Positions 43,721 through 52,253 are shown, numbered from the stretch's first letter. The stretch is 64,000 nt of DNA from Bacillus sp. T33-2 (GCF_002860205.1 NZ_PGVB01000011.1:1-64000); one strand, 5' to 3'. The notes: generated by a model not told the origin, from the letters alone. Program-made: numbers and translations.

Positions 43721-44695
43721 TCAATCGTCCTTTTCGATTTGCCTTCTTGCCAGCTGGTAAAGGTGGGCTGCGTTTTTAATGATTTCCTTAAGCACGTCTT
43801 TCTGCTCTTTTGTGAGGCTGTCGACCGCCAGGTAATGCCCTGAATCATAGTCTTTATGGTTGCCCATTGAGAGGCGGTATTCCATAAGCCTTAAAAATTG
43901 CTGTTCATAAAGGCTCCGGTCCCGGACGGCCATTATTTTTTCAGGGAGGTGCTTAAGACGCAACAGGGTGGAGTTTTCCAGGATGTCCCCTTTTAAGGCC
44001 AAAAGGCGTGCGGCATTGACATAGGGGAGGACAGCTTTTTCCTTTATGTTTAAGGAACCTGTATATTTGCCATGTGTCTCCACTAACAACTGGCCTAAAA
44101 ACCCCACTCCTTTTTTGACGTGCATCGTGTTGTCCAGCAGCCTGTGAAGCATATTTTCATTCCGAACCGATTTGTAGACTAGTCGCTTTAATTCATCTAT
44201 ATAGGAACCCTCACCGTAAATCGGCCTTCCATCAATAAAAATTAATAAATGCCGGATGGATTCCCAGGAGGTTTCGCTGACCCAGTCATCCAATTGCTGT
44301 TTCCAGGTGGTTCGTGATCTGCACCACAGGGGGTTGCTAGCCATGACCCCGCCATCGCAAAAGGCATACCCAGCCTGAGAAAGCCCTTCAGATATTTCTT
44401 TTCCGAGTGTTAAAAAATATTCCTGCGCATCCTCACCGTTATCCTCATAAACAATTCCGTGATCCTGGTCACTCCAGACCGCCTGTTCAAACCGTCCGGC
44501 ACTCCCCATTACGAAGAAAGAAAAAAGGGAGGGTGAAGCCCCTAATTTTTTAGAGATGCGGGCAACAGACAGCGATACGACTTGGTGCATGATGTGATCA
44601 TGGAATTTGTTTAATTCCACATGGTTCAGCTTTCCGTTGTTCATATAATGGTCGCGAAGCATCCGGATTTCTGAATAGGTGTTGCAGGACATCAT
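43721..44695 (-). CDS. DUF294 nucleotidyltransferase-like protein
   Basis: 324 residues. The nucleotidyltransferase site is visible: FFVMGSAGRFEQAVWSDQDH with GSxGRxE and the two Asp spaced by one, as in GlnD (PII uridylyltransferase). The C-terminal ~150 residues (HVKKGVGFLGQLLVETHGKY, then LPYVNAARLLALKG) are DUF294_C. Usual DUF294 proteins also carry cNMP/CBS domains; here they are absent. It lies downstream of the ammonium transporter amt, behind a terminator. A GlnD-like role on a nitrogen-signalling protein is tempting but unproven; no glnK/PII gene is visible. Confidence 0.8.
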   Translation of the reverse strand: MMSCNTYSEIRMLRDHYMNNGKLNHVELNKFHDHIMHQVVSLSVARISKKLGASPSLFSFFVMGSAGRFEQAVWSDQDHGIVYEDNGEDAQEYFLTLGKEISEGLSQAGYAFCDGGVMASNPLWCRSRTTWKQQLDDWVSETSWESIRHLLIFIDGRPIYGEGSYIDELKRLVYKSVRNENMLHRLLDNTMHVKKGVGFLGQLLVETHGKYTGSLNIKEKAVLPYVNAARLLALKGDILENSTLLRLKHLPEKIMAVRDRSLYEQQFLRLMEYRLSMGNHKDYDSGHYLAVDSLTKEQKDVLKEIIKNAAHLYQLARRQIEKDD

Positions 44696-44721
44696 TTATG
44701 CCCCACCTCCTTATGAAAATC

Positions 44722-44766
44722 TAAAAAGCGGCCACTCCCCATTTTTTAATAGAAGGGAGGACCGCC
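44722..44766 (-). terminator. Terminator after amt
   Basis: On the minus strand GGCGGTCCTCCC (from 44766) pairs with GGGGAGTGGCCGC, followed by TTTTTAG. It separates amt from the DUF294-exonuclease-MerR run. Confidence 0.75.
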
Positions 44767-44784
44767 ACCTGAGAATTTCTATCC

Positions 44785-46074
44785 CTAATTAGCCTGAGGG
44801 CGCTGGTTGCTGACAATATTAAGCTTTTGCTCCGGCTGCAGCAATTCAGGGTAACCATAGCTCCCATGTTCGCTCATGTCCAGCCCGATAATTTCTTCTT
44901 CTTCGGTTACCCGCAGGCCGTTCATGACAGCTTTCATGATGGACAGGATGGCAAAGGCTACGATGAATGCAAAGGCTCCGCATGTTACGACGCCTAAAGC
45001 CTGGACTCCAAGCTGTTCAAAACCGCCTCCGTAAAATAAACCAGGCTTCCCGACTGCTGCCAGTTCTTTCGTGGCGAACAACCCTGTGGACAAAGTTCCC
45101 CAAACGCCAGCTGTTCCGTGGACAGATAATGCAAAAATCGGGTCATCGATCCGTCTGCTTTCGAAGAAACGGATGCTGTAAAACACGAGGATTCCGGCGA
45201 TAAAGCCTATCACAACAGCTGCCCACGTATCTACAAAGGCACAGGATGCTGTGATTGCGACCAGTCCTGCCAGGGCGCCGTTCAGCATCATTGGCACGTC
45301 TGCTTTACCTGTCACGGTCCAGGAAATAATAAGGGCGGCCACTGTGCCGGCCGCAGCGGCAAGGTTTGTATTTACGGCAACAAAACCAAAGAATCCGGCA
45401 TCCACTGATACAGTACTTCCTGCGTTGAATCCGAACCAGCCTACCCATAAAAGCAATACACTCAATGCAGTAAAAACCTGGTTATGCCCTTTAAGATTAT
45501 TGGCAGAGCCGTCTTTATTATATTTTCCGATGCGTGGTTTGAGAAGGATAGTTGCCGCAAGAGCTGCCATAGCACCTGTTAAGTGAACGACAGTGGAACC
45601 CGCAAAATCCTGCTTTCCATGTTCCGAGAGCCAGCCGCTGCCCCAAATCCAGTGTGCAATCGGCGGATAAACCAGAATTGAGAAAAACAATGCGAAAACC
45701 AGATAGACTGATAGCTTCGCCCGTTCAGCAAAACCGCCGAAAGCGACTGTCAGGGAAATCCCTGCAAAGGCAAGCTGGAACAAAAAGAAAACGGCGCCGG
45801 ATAAGCTTATACCTTCAATATCATATCCGGAATAAAAGAAATCAGAAAACCCAATAAGTGCATTGCCTTCCCCGAAGATGAGGCCATAGCCGACTGCCCA
45901 AAAGATGATTGACGATATACCGAATGTAAGAATCGTTTTCCCGGCAATATGTCCGGCATTTTTCATTCGCGTCGATCCCGTTTCGAGCAGGATGAAACCT
46001 CCCATCATCAAGATTACAAGGACCGCTGAAATCATTACCCACAGACTGTTCATTAAAAATAAAGTATCATCCAT
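44785..46074 (-). CDS. amt: Ammonium transporter Amt (NrgA-like)
   Basis: 429 residues, 11 helices of the Amt/Rh fold. Conserved elements: VMISAVLVILMMGGFILLE (TM1), DFAGSTVVHLTGAMAALAAT (first His of the pore pair), GWFGFNAGS and VHGTAGVWGTL (second His). It conducts NH4+/NH3 across the membrane. The C-terminal tail (RVTEEEEIIGLDMSEHGSYG) is the usual signalling tail for PII, but no glnK/nrgB follows. Two TnrA/GlnR-type boxes sit in the 130 bp before its start, so induction under nitrogen limitation is likely. tnrA is directly upstream. Confidence 0.92.
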   Translation of the reverse strand: MDDTLFLMNSLWVMISAVLVILMMGGFILLETGSTRMKNAGHIAGKTILTFGISSIIFWAVGYGLIFGEGNALIGFSDFFYSGYDIEGISLSGAVFFLFQLAFAGISLTVAFGGFAERAKLSVYLVFALFFSILVYPPIAHWIWGSGWLSEHGKQDFAGSTVVHLTGAMAALAATILLKPRIGKYNKDGSANNLKGHNQVFTALSVLLLWVGWFGFNAGSTVSVDAGFFGFVAVNTNLAAAAGTVAALIISWTVTGKADVPMMLNGALAGLVAITASCAFVDTWAAVVIGFIAGILVFYSIRFFESRRIDDPIFALSVHGTAGVWGTLSTGLFATKELAAVGKPGLFYGGGFEQLGVQALGVVTCGAFAFIVAFAILSIMKAVMNGLRVTEEEEIIGLDMSEHGSYGYPELLQPEQKLNIVSNQRPQAN

Positions 46075-46097
46075 TATGATTCCCCTTCCAGATTTGA

Positions 46098-46114
46098 TGT
46101 AAAAACTTGTTACA
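46098..46114 (-). promoter_or_regulatory. TnrA/GlnR box 1 upstream of amt
   Basis: TGTAAAAACTTGTTACA matches TGTNANAWWWTNTNACA at all fixed positions except one W. It ends 24 bp before the amt start, close to the promoter. Confidence 0.75.
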
Positions 46115-46153
46115 TCAGATATTACTGGGTTTGGGAAGTTGATTCTATTGTTA

Positions 46154-46170
46154 TGTCAGGTTATCTCACA
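46154..46170 (-). promoter_or_regulatory. TnrA/GlnR box 2 upstream of amt
   Basis: TGTCAGGTTATCTCACA matches TGTNANAWWWTNTNACA except at one A. It is 80 bp upstream of the amt start; activator sites of TnrA typically lie about 50 bp before the transcription start. Confidence 0.7.
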
Positions 46171-46204
46171 TTGTTTTTGATTTTTCAGTAAAATAAACAG
46201 GTAT

Positions 46205-46567
46205 TTAGGGCTTGCGGAAGCCGAATTGGGCGTTGATCTGCCCCTGGATCATTTTCTTGCGCAACTCTTCTTTCGTCTGTCCCTTTTGTTTTCGCACCAT
46301 TTCCTGGCGAATTTCGTGGGTTTGAACTCCCTCCTCGATTTTATTTGCAATTTCCATGAGCAATTCTACATCCGAGAAGGAATATTTTCGGCTTCCACCC
46401 GATGATCTCTCGGGAAAAATGAGCTTCCTTTCTTCATAATAACGTATCTGCCTTTCAGAAAGTCCCGTCAATTCCCTTACGATTCCAATGGTAATCACCT
46501 TTTTGTCTTTATAAGAAGACGGATCATTTCCCATTAAATTCACCACATCCCTGTTTGAATGTATCAT
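46205..46567 (-). CDS. tnrA: Nitrogen regulator TnrA
   Basis: 120 residues. The MerR-type N-terminus reads [20 protein letters not shown], then [20 protein letters not shown] and [19 protein letters not shown], strongly TnrA-like. The C-terminal tail [20 protein letters not shown] is the glutamine synthetase-binding segment that inactivates TnrA in nitrogen excess. GlnR ends differently and is normally next to glnA, absent here. The N-terminus is about ten residues longer than in B. subtilis. A candidate TnrA box 16 bp upstream suggests autoregulation; amt follows on the same strand. Confidence 0.9.
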   Translation of the reverse strand: MIHSNRDVVNLMGNDPSSYKDKKVITIGIVRELTGLSERQIRYYEERKLIFPERSSGGSRKYSFSDVELLMEIANKIEEGVQTHEIRQEMVRKQKGQTKEELRKKMIQGQINAQFGFRKP

Positions 46568-46582
46568 GTTTATTACATTATA

Positions 46583-46599
46583 TGTTATATTATCTAACG
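46583..46599 (-). promoter_or_regulatory. TnrA box upstream of tnrA
   Basis: TGTTATATTATCTAACG matches TGTNANAWWWTNTNACA except for the last base. It lies 16-32 bp before the tnrA start codon, consistent with autoregulation. Confidence 0.65.
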
Positions 46600-46667
46600 T
46601 TTAAAGAAATTTAGAAAAATACAAAATTATTATCATTAAAGTGTATGAAATAATCTGTCCCATGAAA

Positions 46668-47121
46668 CTGTCAAACCGGTAAATATATTGTTAAGGCCCC
46701 TCTGGACATACGTATAAACGGAGCCTGCTACCGGAAAACTCCCCTGTAGGTTGAAATCAATGATATCCGTGTGCGCGACTGGGGGGTGATCAGTACTCTG
46801 CCTGAAATGGGCGTATTGATTCACCGTGCTGAAACTGCGGCAAAGATTGTTCCAATTGAAAACAGCTCACTGGCAAAGTTCAATGACCGCATCCATTTCC
46901 ATGTTGACCCGATGGTAGGGGTAATCGGCACTGCTCCAGCCGGAGAGGATGTTCCGACGGGACATCCTGGTGACCACGGCGGAAATATCGACAACCATGT
47001 GATCATTAAAGGTTCGATTGTGTATCTTCCGGTCAATGTCCCGGGCGCGCTCTTTGCCTTAGGAGATGTTCATGCTTCAATGGGAGATGGTGACCAATAT
47101 AATAGAAGGAAGGCAAAATGA
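46668..47121 (+). pseudogene. Decayed acetamidase/formamidase gene
   Basis: The open part (from about 46770) encodes a clear FmdA/AmdA segment: HVDPMVGVIGTAPAGEDVPT, then HPGDHGGNIDNHVIIKGS and LPVNVPGALFALGDVHASMG (metal-binding His and Asp region). Upstream, fragments of GPVYVYGAEPGD-like and VEINDI coding occur with frame changes, and the 5' third is missing. The frame stops soon after GDGDQYNRRKAK, about 100 residues short. A nitrogen-source amidase fits the neighbouring amt and tnrA. A terminator follows at once. Confidence 0.8.
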
Positions 47122-47150
47122 ACCTGGATTTCATTATGCCTTTCTTTTTT
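47110..47150 (+). terminator. Terminator at the acetamidase remnant
   Basis: AAGGCAAAATGAA pairs with TTCATTATGCCTT, followed by TCTTTTTT. It partly overlaps the last codons of the remnant. Confidence 0.8.
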
Positions 47151-47230
47151 GTCGTCTTCTGAAGTAATCTATCGAAAAATAACAGGAAGTCCCTATTCAA
47201 TTATGATATGATACCATGGTTGCAATAACG

Positions 47231-47536
47231 ACCAGCCAAGATTTTGCTTATATCTATAAACACGGGTGTTTTTCGAGTACATACAACAGAACTAAAGCAC
47301 GTTCGGGATTATTAGATGGGGAATTACCAAAGAAGTGGGAAAGGTTCCTGACTACATTGGAATTCGATATTTTTCCTTAAAAACATTTTCAGGATATTAC
47401 AAAATATTACGAAGGGTTTTTAGAATGATTTCTAGAATTTGAGTATTGGTGTTACTTCGAGCCGGCATTACATATAGAAGAGCCTGAGTTAAGAAGGAGG
47501 GAGGAGTTTAGCGTTTTTTAGGAAGATGAATATTAG
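47231..47536 (+). pseudogene. Decayed coding sequence of unknown family
   Basis: One frame reads as protein for ~100 codons with three to four stops: SQDFAYIYKHGCFSSTYNRT, then LLDGELPKKWERFLTTLEFD, and after stops KHFQDITKYYEGF and YFEPALHIEEPELRR. The amino acid usage is protein-like. No family is recognised and there is no start codon context. Confidence 0.4.
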
Positions 47537-47582
47537 TGGCGTAATTGAATTACAAATTTTATGTAATTTTTTCACATGATAA

Positions 47583-47596
47583 TGAAAGCGTTTTCT
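47583..47596 (+). promoter_or_regulatory. cre-like site upstream of the E1-E2 operon
   Basis: TGAAAGCGTTTTCT fits TGWAANCGNTNWCA except the last base. A GATAAT -10 candidate (47578-47583) directly precedes it, so CcpA would block at or just after the start. It is 53 bp before the E1-alpha start. No -12/-24 SigL promoter was recognised. Confidence 0.65.
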
Positions 47597-47648
47597 ATAA
47601 CGATTAGTTAATAATCAATTCACCAATTTCTATAAAGGAGGCTACATA

Positions 47649-48638
47649 ATGTCCATTCCAAAGGAAAAGCTGCTGTGGATGTATGAAACAATGGTAAAAA
47701 GCCGCTATTACGAAGAGAACATTATTGAAGCGTACTCGGAAGGAAAGAAACCAGTTTTTAATATTGGTGCTGGCCCTATACCAGGAGAAATGCACCTGTC
47801 CAATGGACAAGAACCGGCCGCAGTCGGGATTTGCGCCCATTTAATGAAGGAAGATACAGTTACTTCCCCTCATCGTCCTCACCATCACGCGATTGCAAAG
47901 GGCGTTGACTTGAAGAAGATGACTGCTGAAATTTTTGGAAAAGAAACCGGCCTTGGCAAAGGAAAGGGCGGGCATATGCATCTGTTCGACCCTGAAGTGA
48001 AATTTTCCTGCGGGGGCATTGTTGCAGCAGGCGTTCCTCATGCTGCCGGGGCAGCTCTTGCCGCGAAACAGAAAAACAAGGATTGGGTTGCAGTAGCATT
48101 TATTGGCGAAGGAGCCGCGAATGCTGGTGCATTCCATGAAACACTGAATATGGCGGCGCTTTGGAAGCTTCCATTAATCGTTGTCGTAGAGAACAATTCC
48201 TGGGGCATTTCTGTTCCAAAAACTGCATCAACAGCGATTTCATCCAATGACCAGCGCGCTTCTGGATATGAAAACACAGCCGGCTACCTTGTGAAGGACA
48301 ATGATCCATTGGAAATGTACCGTGTTTCAGGGGAAGCGGTTGAAAGAGCCCGCCGCGGAGAAGGCCCATCGATTATTGAGATTGAAACGTACCGCTTTCT
48401 TGGCCATTTCCAGGGTGACCCTGAGCTATATCGTGAAAAGGAAGAAGTCCCTGCGCTGCTGCAAAAAGATCCGATTTCTAAATTAAAGACCTATATCCTT
48501 TCTAAAGGAATTGCTTCTGACAAAGAAATCGAACAGCTGGATAAAAGAGTAAAAAACGAGGTGGACACTGCGTTCGAATTTGCCAGGGAAAGTAAATATC
48601 CGCTGCCTGAAGCCGCATTGGAACATGTATTTTGCTAA
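47649..48638 (+). CDS. acoA: 2-oxoacid/acetoin dehydrogenase E1 component, alpha subunit
   Basis: 329 residues, TPP-dependent E1-alpha. GKGGHMHLFDPEVKFSCGG, then the TPP/Mg motif VAFIGEGAANAGAFHETLNM ending in VVENN (GDG-type site with Glu instead of Asp) and GPSIIEIETYRFLGHFQGDP. The sequence looks most like AcoA/acetoin-pyruvate type E1 rather than PdhA (shorter, no N-terminal extension). It forms an alpha2beta2 complex with the next product. The operon lies behind a cre-like site. Substrate: acetoin, pyruvate or branched-chain ketoacid cannot be told apart with certainty. AAAGGAGG precedes the ATG. Confidence 0.85.
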   Translation: MSIPKEKLLWMYETMVKSRYYEENIIEAYSEGKKPVFNIGAGPIPGEMHLSNGQEPAAVGICAHLMKEDTVTSPHRPHHHAIAKGVDLKKMTAEIFGKETGLGKGKGGHMHLFDPEVKFSCGGIVAAGVPHAAGAALAAKQKNKDWVAVAFIGEGAANAGAFHETLNMAALWKLPLIVVVENNSWGISVPKTASTAISSNDQRASGYENTAGYLVKDNDPLEMYRVSGEAVERARRGEGPSIIEIETYRFLGHFQGDPELYREKEEVPALLQKDPISKLKTYILSKGIASDKEIEQLDKRVKNEVDTAFEFARESKYPLPEAALEHVFC

Positions 48639-48663
48639 ATTACGATGATAGGAGCTGAATAGA

Positions 48664-49689
48664 ATGCAAGAAATGCAAACAACCAAACGTATGCTAACAG
48701 GGAACAAGGCTATGGCTGAGGCAATTGCCCAGGAAATGGAGCGGGACCAGAACGTGTTTGTGCTGGGTGAGGATGTCGGCAAATACGGCGGAATTTTTGG
48801 TGCAACGCAAGGATTGATTGATAAATTCGGCCCGACACGAGTACTGGATACACCTATTTCTGAAACCGCATTTATCGGAGCGGCAGTTGGTGCAGCAGCC
48901 GAGGGAATGAGGCCAATCGTTGAACTTATGTTTGTCGACTTCTTCGGCGTCTGTATGGACCAGATTTATAACCATATGGCAAAAATTCCTTATATGTCAG
49001 GCGGTTCGGTGAAGTTGCCGATGGTTTTGATGACGGCAGTGGGCGGCGGCTACAGTGATGCTGCCCAGCACTCGCAGACCCTTTATGCAACATTCGCCCA
49101 TCTTCCTGGGATGAAAGTCGTTGCTCCTTCTACTCCTTATGATTTAAAAGGAATGATGACATCCGCGATCCGTGACGATAATCCGGTCGTGTTCATGTTC
49201 CATAAGACGCTGCAGGGCTTGGGCTGGATGGACCAGGTGGATTATTCAGTTGGCGAAGTGCCTGAAGAATCCTATACCGTTCCGCTTGGAAAAGCGAAGG
49301 TTGTTCGTGAAGGAACAGACGTAACCATTGTGGGAATCCAAATGATGACACACCAGGCAGTTGCAGCTGCCGAAATGCTTGAAAAGCAGGGAATCAATGC
49401 GGAGATCATTGATATCCGTTCACTCGTTCCGCTCGATAAGGAAACAATCCTTAATTCTGTGCGCAAAACTCACCGCCTGGTAGTGGTTGATGAAGATTAT
49501 CTATCCTTTGGATTCACATCGGAAATCGCTGCGATTGTGGCCGAGGAAGCACTTTATGAATTGGAAGCACCAGTCAAGAGGCTTGCGGTTCCGAATGTTC
49601 CGATTCCATACAGCCGTGAACTGGAAAACTACATCATTCCGAACGCACAAAAAATTGCCGATGCAGTAGTTAAGTTAACGAAAGAATAG
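48664..49689 (+). CDS. acoB: 2-oxoacid/acetoin dehydrogenase E1 component, beta subunit
   Basis: 341 residues, E1-beta/transketolase pyrimidine-binding fold. VFVLGEDVGKYGGIFGATQG, TPISETAFIGAAVGAAAEGM, a TPP-contact Glu in RPIVELMFVDFFG, and C-terminal VTIVGIQMMTHQAVAAAEML, then IDIRSLVPLDKETIL. It starts 25 bp after E1-alpha with TAGGAGC, so both are cotranscribed. A stem-loop at 49706 and a 21-bp repeat array separate it from E2, about 390 bp on. Confidence 0.88.
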   Translation: MQEMQTTKRMLTGNKAMAEAIAQEMERDQNVFVLGEDVGKYGGIFGATQGLIDKFGPTRVLDTPISETAFIGAAVGAAAEGMRPIVELMFVDFFGVCMDQIYNHMAKIPYMSGGSVKLPMVLMTAVGGGYSDAAQHSQTLYATFAHLPGMKVVAPSTPYDLKGMMTSAIRDDNPVVFMFHKTLQGLGWMDQVDYSVGEVPEESYTVPLGKAKVVREGTDVTIVGIQMMTHQAVAAAEMLEKQGINAEIIDIRSLVPLDKETILNSVRKTHRLVVVDEDYLSFGFTSEIAAIVAEEALYELEAPVKRLAVPNVPIPYSRELENYIIPNAQKIADAVVKLTKE

Positions 49690-49705
49690 ATTTATGTTTA
49701 TTATC

Positions 49706-49736
49706 GCGGCTGTTCGGTGTTAGAATAGCCGCTTTA
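49706..49736 (+). terminator. Hairpin between E1-beta and E2
   Basis: GCGGCT (49706-49711) pairs with AGCCGC (49727-49732), followed by TTTATCC. It may reduce E2 transcription relative to E1. Confidence 0.5.
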
Positions 49737-49764
49737 TCCATTTCAGATAGTTTCGTTAACGGAG

Positions 49765-49945
49765 GTTCAATTAGCGATTGTTGTAGATTTATTTGCTATG
49801 CTATTGGTTCTATTTGCGGTTGCAGCCGGTTTACCAAAGAGGAGCCTGATTTTGCAGGTTTTGTTCTGTATAGTTAATAAATTTCGGTTCTATTAGCGAT
49901 TGTAGTAGTTCTATTAGCGATTGTAGTAGTTCTATTAGAGAGTAC
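49765..49945. repeat. 21-bp repeat array (TTCTATTAGCGATTGTAG)
   Basis: Clear units start at 49765, 49807, 49887, 49908 and 49929 (last one partial), with a degenerate unit near 49786. Adjacent spacings are 21 bp; 49807 to 49887 is 80 bp. It lies inside an operon, between E1-beta and E2. Like other arrays here it begins after a gene 3' end. Confidence 0.8.
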
Positions 49946-50078
49946 GCCATATCTGTAAACCTTCCCACTAATTTTCAGAGGGTTTGGTCGCTTTGAGTGC
50001 CCAGGACAGTAGGTAGCTGCTATTTAACAATTAAACTAACAATTAACAAGTTGTTGTTCTTTTTTGGGAGGAATCGGA

Positions 50079-51545
50079 ATGCAGGATACACAAACAATAC
50101 ATCAAATCACATTACCTCGATTATCTAATACAGATGAAGAAAGCCTTATCACCTTTTGGTATAAGTCAAAAGGGGATTATGTAAAAAAAGGGGATGTACT
50201 CGTAGAGGTCCAGACAGAGAAGGCAGTTTCTGAAATCGAATCAGATACAGATGGGGTCATTGTAAAAATCCACAAAAAAAGAGGAGAAGTCGCCGCTGTT
50301 GGCGAAGTGCTTGCCAGCATAGCTTCGGGTGATGGGTCTGCGAGGCAGATTGGAAACCAGAATCTCACTCAGGATACGTTTCCATCTGTCCAGCAAGAAC
50401 TGCCGGTGAACACGTCATTTGTAAAAGCATCTCCACGGGTGCGTAAACTGGCAAAGGATTTGGGCGTTGATTTAGCTGCAACTCCAGGAACTGGAAAAAA
50501 TGGTGAACCCACGGTTGAGGATATCCAAATAGCAGTTAAGCGCCGTGCCGCCGACATGTCTGAAAAAGAGGCACAAGATGAAACGAATGAGGCATTATCC
50601 GAAGTGGCATCAAATTGCAATTTTACTGAAACATCAACAGAAGATCGAGAAAATCAAAAGCCAAGGATTATAGCCACGCCTTCAGTAAGAAAGCTTGCCA
50701 GGGAAAAGGGGGTCAACCTCGAAGAACTGCAGGGAGAAGTTAATGGGAAAATACAGCGTGAGGATGTTCTGCGCTTTGCCGAAGAAAGAGGACAGGATAA
50801 AGGTGAGACGGCTGATCCTGAAACATCCCCAGAAACGCACGAAGCGGTTGAGGTAGTCAGGTTTGCCGGTGCCCGTAAAGCAATCGCCAAAGCCATGACA
50901 CATTCAAAGCAAACCATTCCTCACGTCACTCATTTTGCAGAACCGGATGTTACGGAACTGGTCATACACAGGGAGCGGTTTAAGGAAGAGGCCAGATCAA
51001 GGAATATTAAATTAACCTTTCTTCCTTATGTGGTGAAAGCGCTGATAGGTGCCTTGAAAGAATGTAAAGAATTGAATGCTTCCATTGATGACAACGAAGA
51101 AAATATCCTTTATAAAAAATACTATAATATCGGAATTGCCGTACAGACGGAGAACGGGCTGGTTGTCCCAGTAATTAAAAATGCAGATCAGAAAACCGTC
51201 ACGATGCTTGCAAAAGAGATTGAATCCCTCACCGCCGCAGCAAGGGAAGGCAAATTGACTGCTGACCAAATGAGAGGGGGAACGTGTACAATATCTAACA
51301 TAGGATCAGTTGGCGGGCAATGGTTCACCCCTGTAATCAACCACCCTGAAACTTCAATTCTAGGAATAGGGGAAATCTTTGAAAAACCGAGTGTAAGGAA
51401 TGGTGAAATTGCCATCGGAAAATTGCTGCCGCTTTCACTTAGTTATGACCACCGCGTCATTGACGGCGTGATTGCCCAAAATGCCCTCAATCACATTAAA
51501 AAGTTATTGCAGGATCCGGAACTCCTGCTTTTGGAATTGGACTAA
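50079..51545 (+). CDS. Dihydrolipoamide acyltransferase (E2) with two E3/E1-binding domains
   Basis: Start ATG 50079 (GGGAGGAATCGG upstream), 488 residues. Lipoyl domain at ~1-80 with the lipoylated Lys in VEVQTEKAVSEIESD. Two peripheral-subunit-binding domains: SPRVRKLAKDLGVDLAATPG (~115-150) and TPSVRKLAREKGVNLEELQG (~205-240), separated by acidic linkers. The catalytic core ends with LSLSYDHRVIDGVIAQNAL (HxxxD-type His). Typical E2 of this kind is ~400-430 residues with one such domain, so two is unusual. No E3 gene (lpdA/acoL) follows, so E3 must come from elsewhere. Confidence 0.88.
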   Translation: MQDTQTIHQITLPRLSNTDEESLITFWYKSKGDYVKKGDVLVEVQTEKAVSEIESDTDGVIVKIHKKRGEVAAVGEVLASIASGDGSARQIGNQNLTQDTFPSVQQELPVNTSFVKASPRVRKLAKDLGVDLAATPGTGKNGEPTVEDIQIAVKRRAADMSEKEAQDETNEALSEVASNCNFTETSTEDRENQKPRIIATPSVRKLAREKGVNLEELQGEVNGKIQREDVLRFAEERGQDKGETADPETSPETHEAVEVVRFAGARKAIAKAMTHSKQTIPHVTHFAEPDVTELVIHRERFKEEARSRNIKLTFLPYVVKALIGALKECKELNASIDDNEENILYKKYYNIGIAVQTENGLVVPVIKNADQKTVTMLAKEIESLTAAAREGKLTADQMRGGTCTISNIGSVGGQWFTPVINHPETSILGIGEIFEKPSVRNGEIAIGKLLPLSLSYDHRVIDGVIAQNALNHIKKLLQDPELLLLELD

Positions 51546-51618
51546 TCGCTTTTACAAGTTTTTAAACATTACCTTAGGGAAAAAGAGTCATGTAGCTATG
51601 ACCTAAGGAGATGAAACA

Positions 51619-52248
51619 ATGACAATAAAAGCGTTAGTCCTGAATTGCACCCTTAAAGATAGTACACAACCTTCCAATACCCGAGCACTGATTGACGAAA
51701 TAGTGAGAATTTTTGATGGAAACGAGGCGGAAACGGAAGTTCTTACTATGGCCGATTATTCCATTGGATACGGCATTACTAATGAGGCTGTAAATGAAAA
51801 AGATCAATGGCCGGTCATTTTTGAAAAAGTGAAGCAAGCGGATATTCTGGTCATTGGGTCACCGATCTGGCTTGGTGAACAAAGCAGCTTGGCGACATTG
51901 GTTGTGGAAAGATTATATGGCGGGAGCAGCCTTACGAATGGGAAAGGGCAGTACATTTATTATAATAAAGTAGGAGGAGCGGTGGTAACCGGCAATGAAG
52001 ATGGCGCTAAAAACGTCTCAAGCTATCTGATCTATGCATTGTCCCATATCGGGTTTACCATTCCTCCTAATGTTGATACGTATTGGGTTGGAGAAGCTGG
52101 TCCAGGCCCTTCCTATATTGAAGCCAAAGGCTATCAAAACGAATTCACAATGCAGCACGCAAAAATTATGGCATACAATTTGCTTCATTTTGCCAAGCTT
52201 TTGAAAGATCACCCGATTCCTGGAGAAGGAAATGTTATAGAAAGCTAA
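51619..52248 (+). CDS. Flavodoxin-like NAD(P)H-dependent FMN reductase family protein
   Basis: 209 residues. FMN-binding flavodoxin fold: ALVLNCTLKDSTQPSNTRAL (phosphate loop), then ILVIGSPIWLGEQSSLATLV (conserved SPIWxG loop) and GGAVVTGNEDGAKN for the second flavin loop. The C-terminus is a helix (MQHAKIMAYNLLHFAKLL). It may reduce quinones, azo or nitro compounds; the substrate is unknown. TAAGGAGATGAAACA precedes the ATG. Monocistronic with a strong terminator. Not obviously linked to the upstream dehydrogenase operon, though only 70 bp away. Confidence 0.82.
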   Translation: MTIKALVLNCTLKDSTQPSNTRALIDEIVRIFDGNEAETEVLTMADYSIGYGITNEAVNEKDQWPVIFEKVKQADILVIGSPIWLGEQSSLATLVVERLYGGSSLTNGKGQYIYYNKVGGAVVTGNEDGAKNVSSYLIYALSHIGFTIPPNVDTYWVGEAGPGPSYIEAKGYQNEFTMQHAKIMAYNLLHFAKLLKDHPIPGEGNVIES

Positions 52249-52253
52249 TAAAA

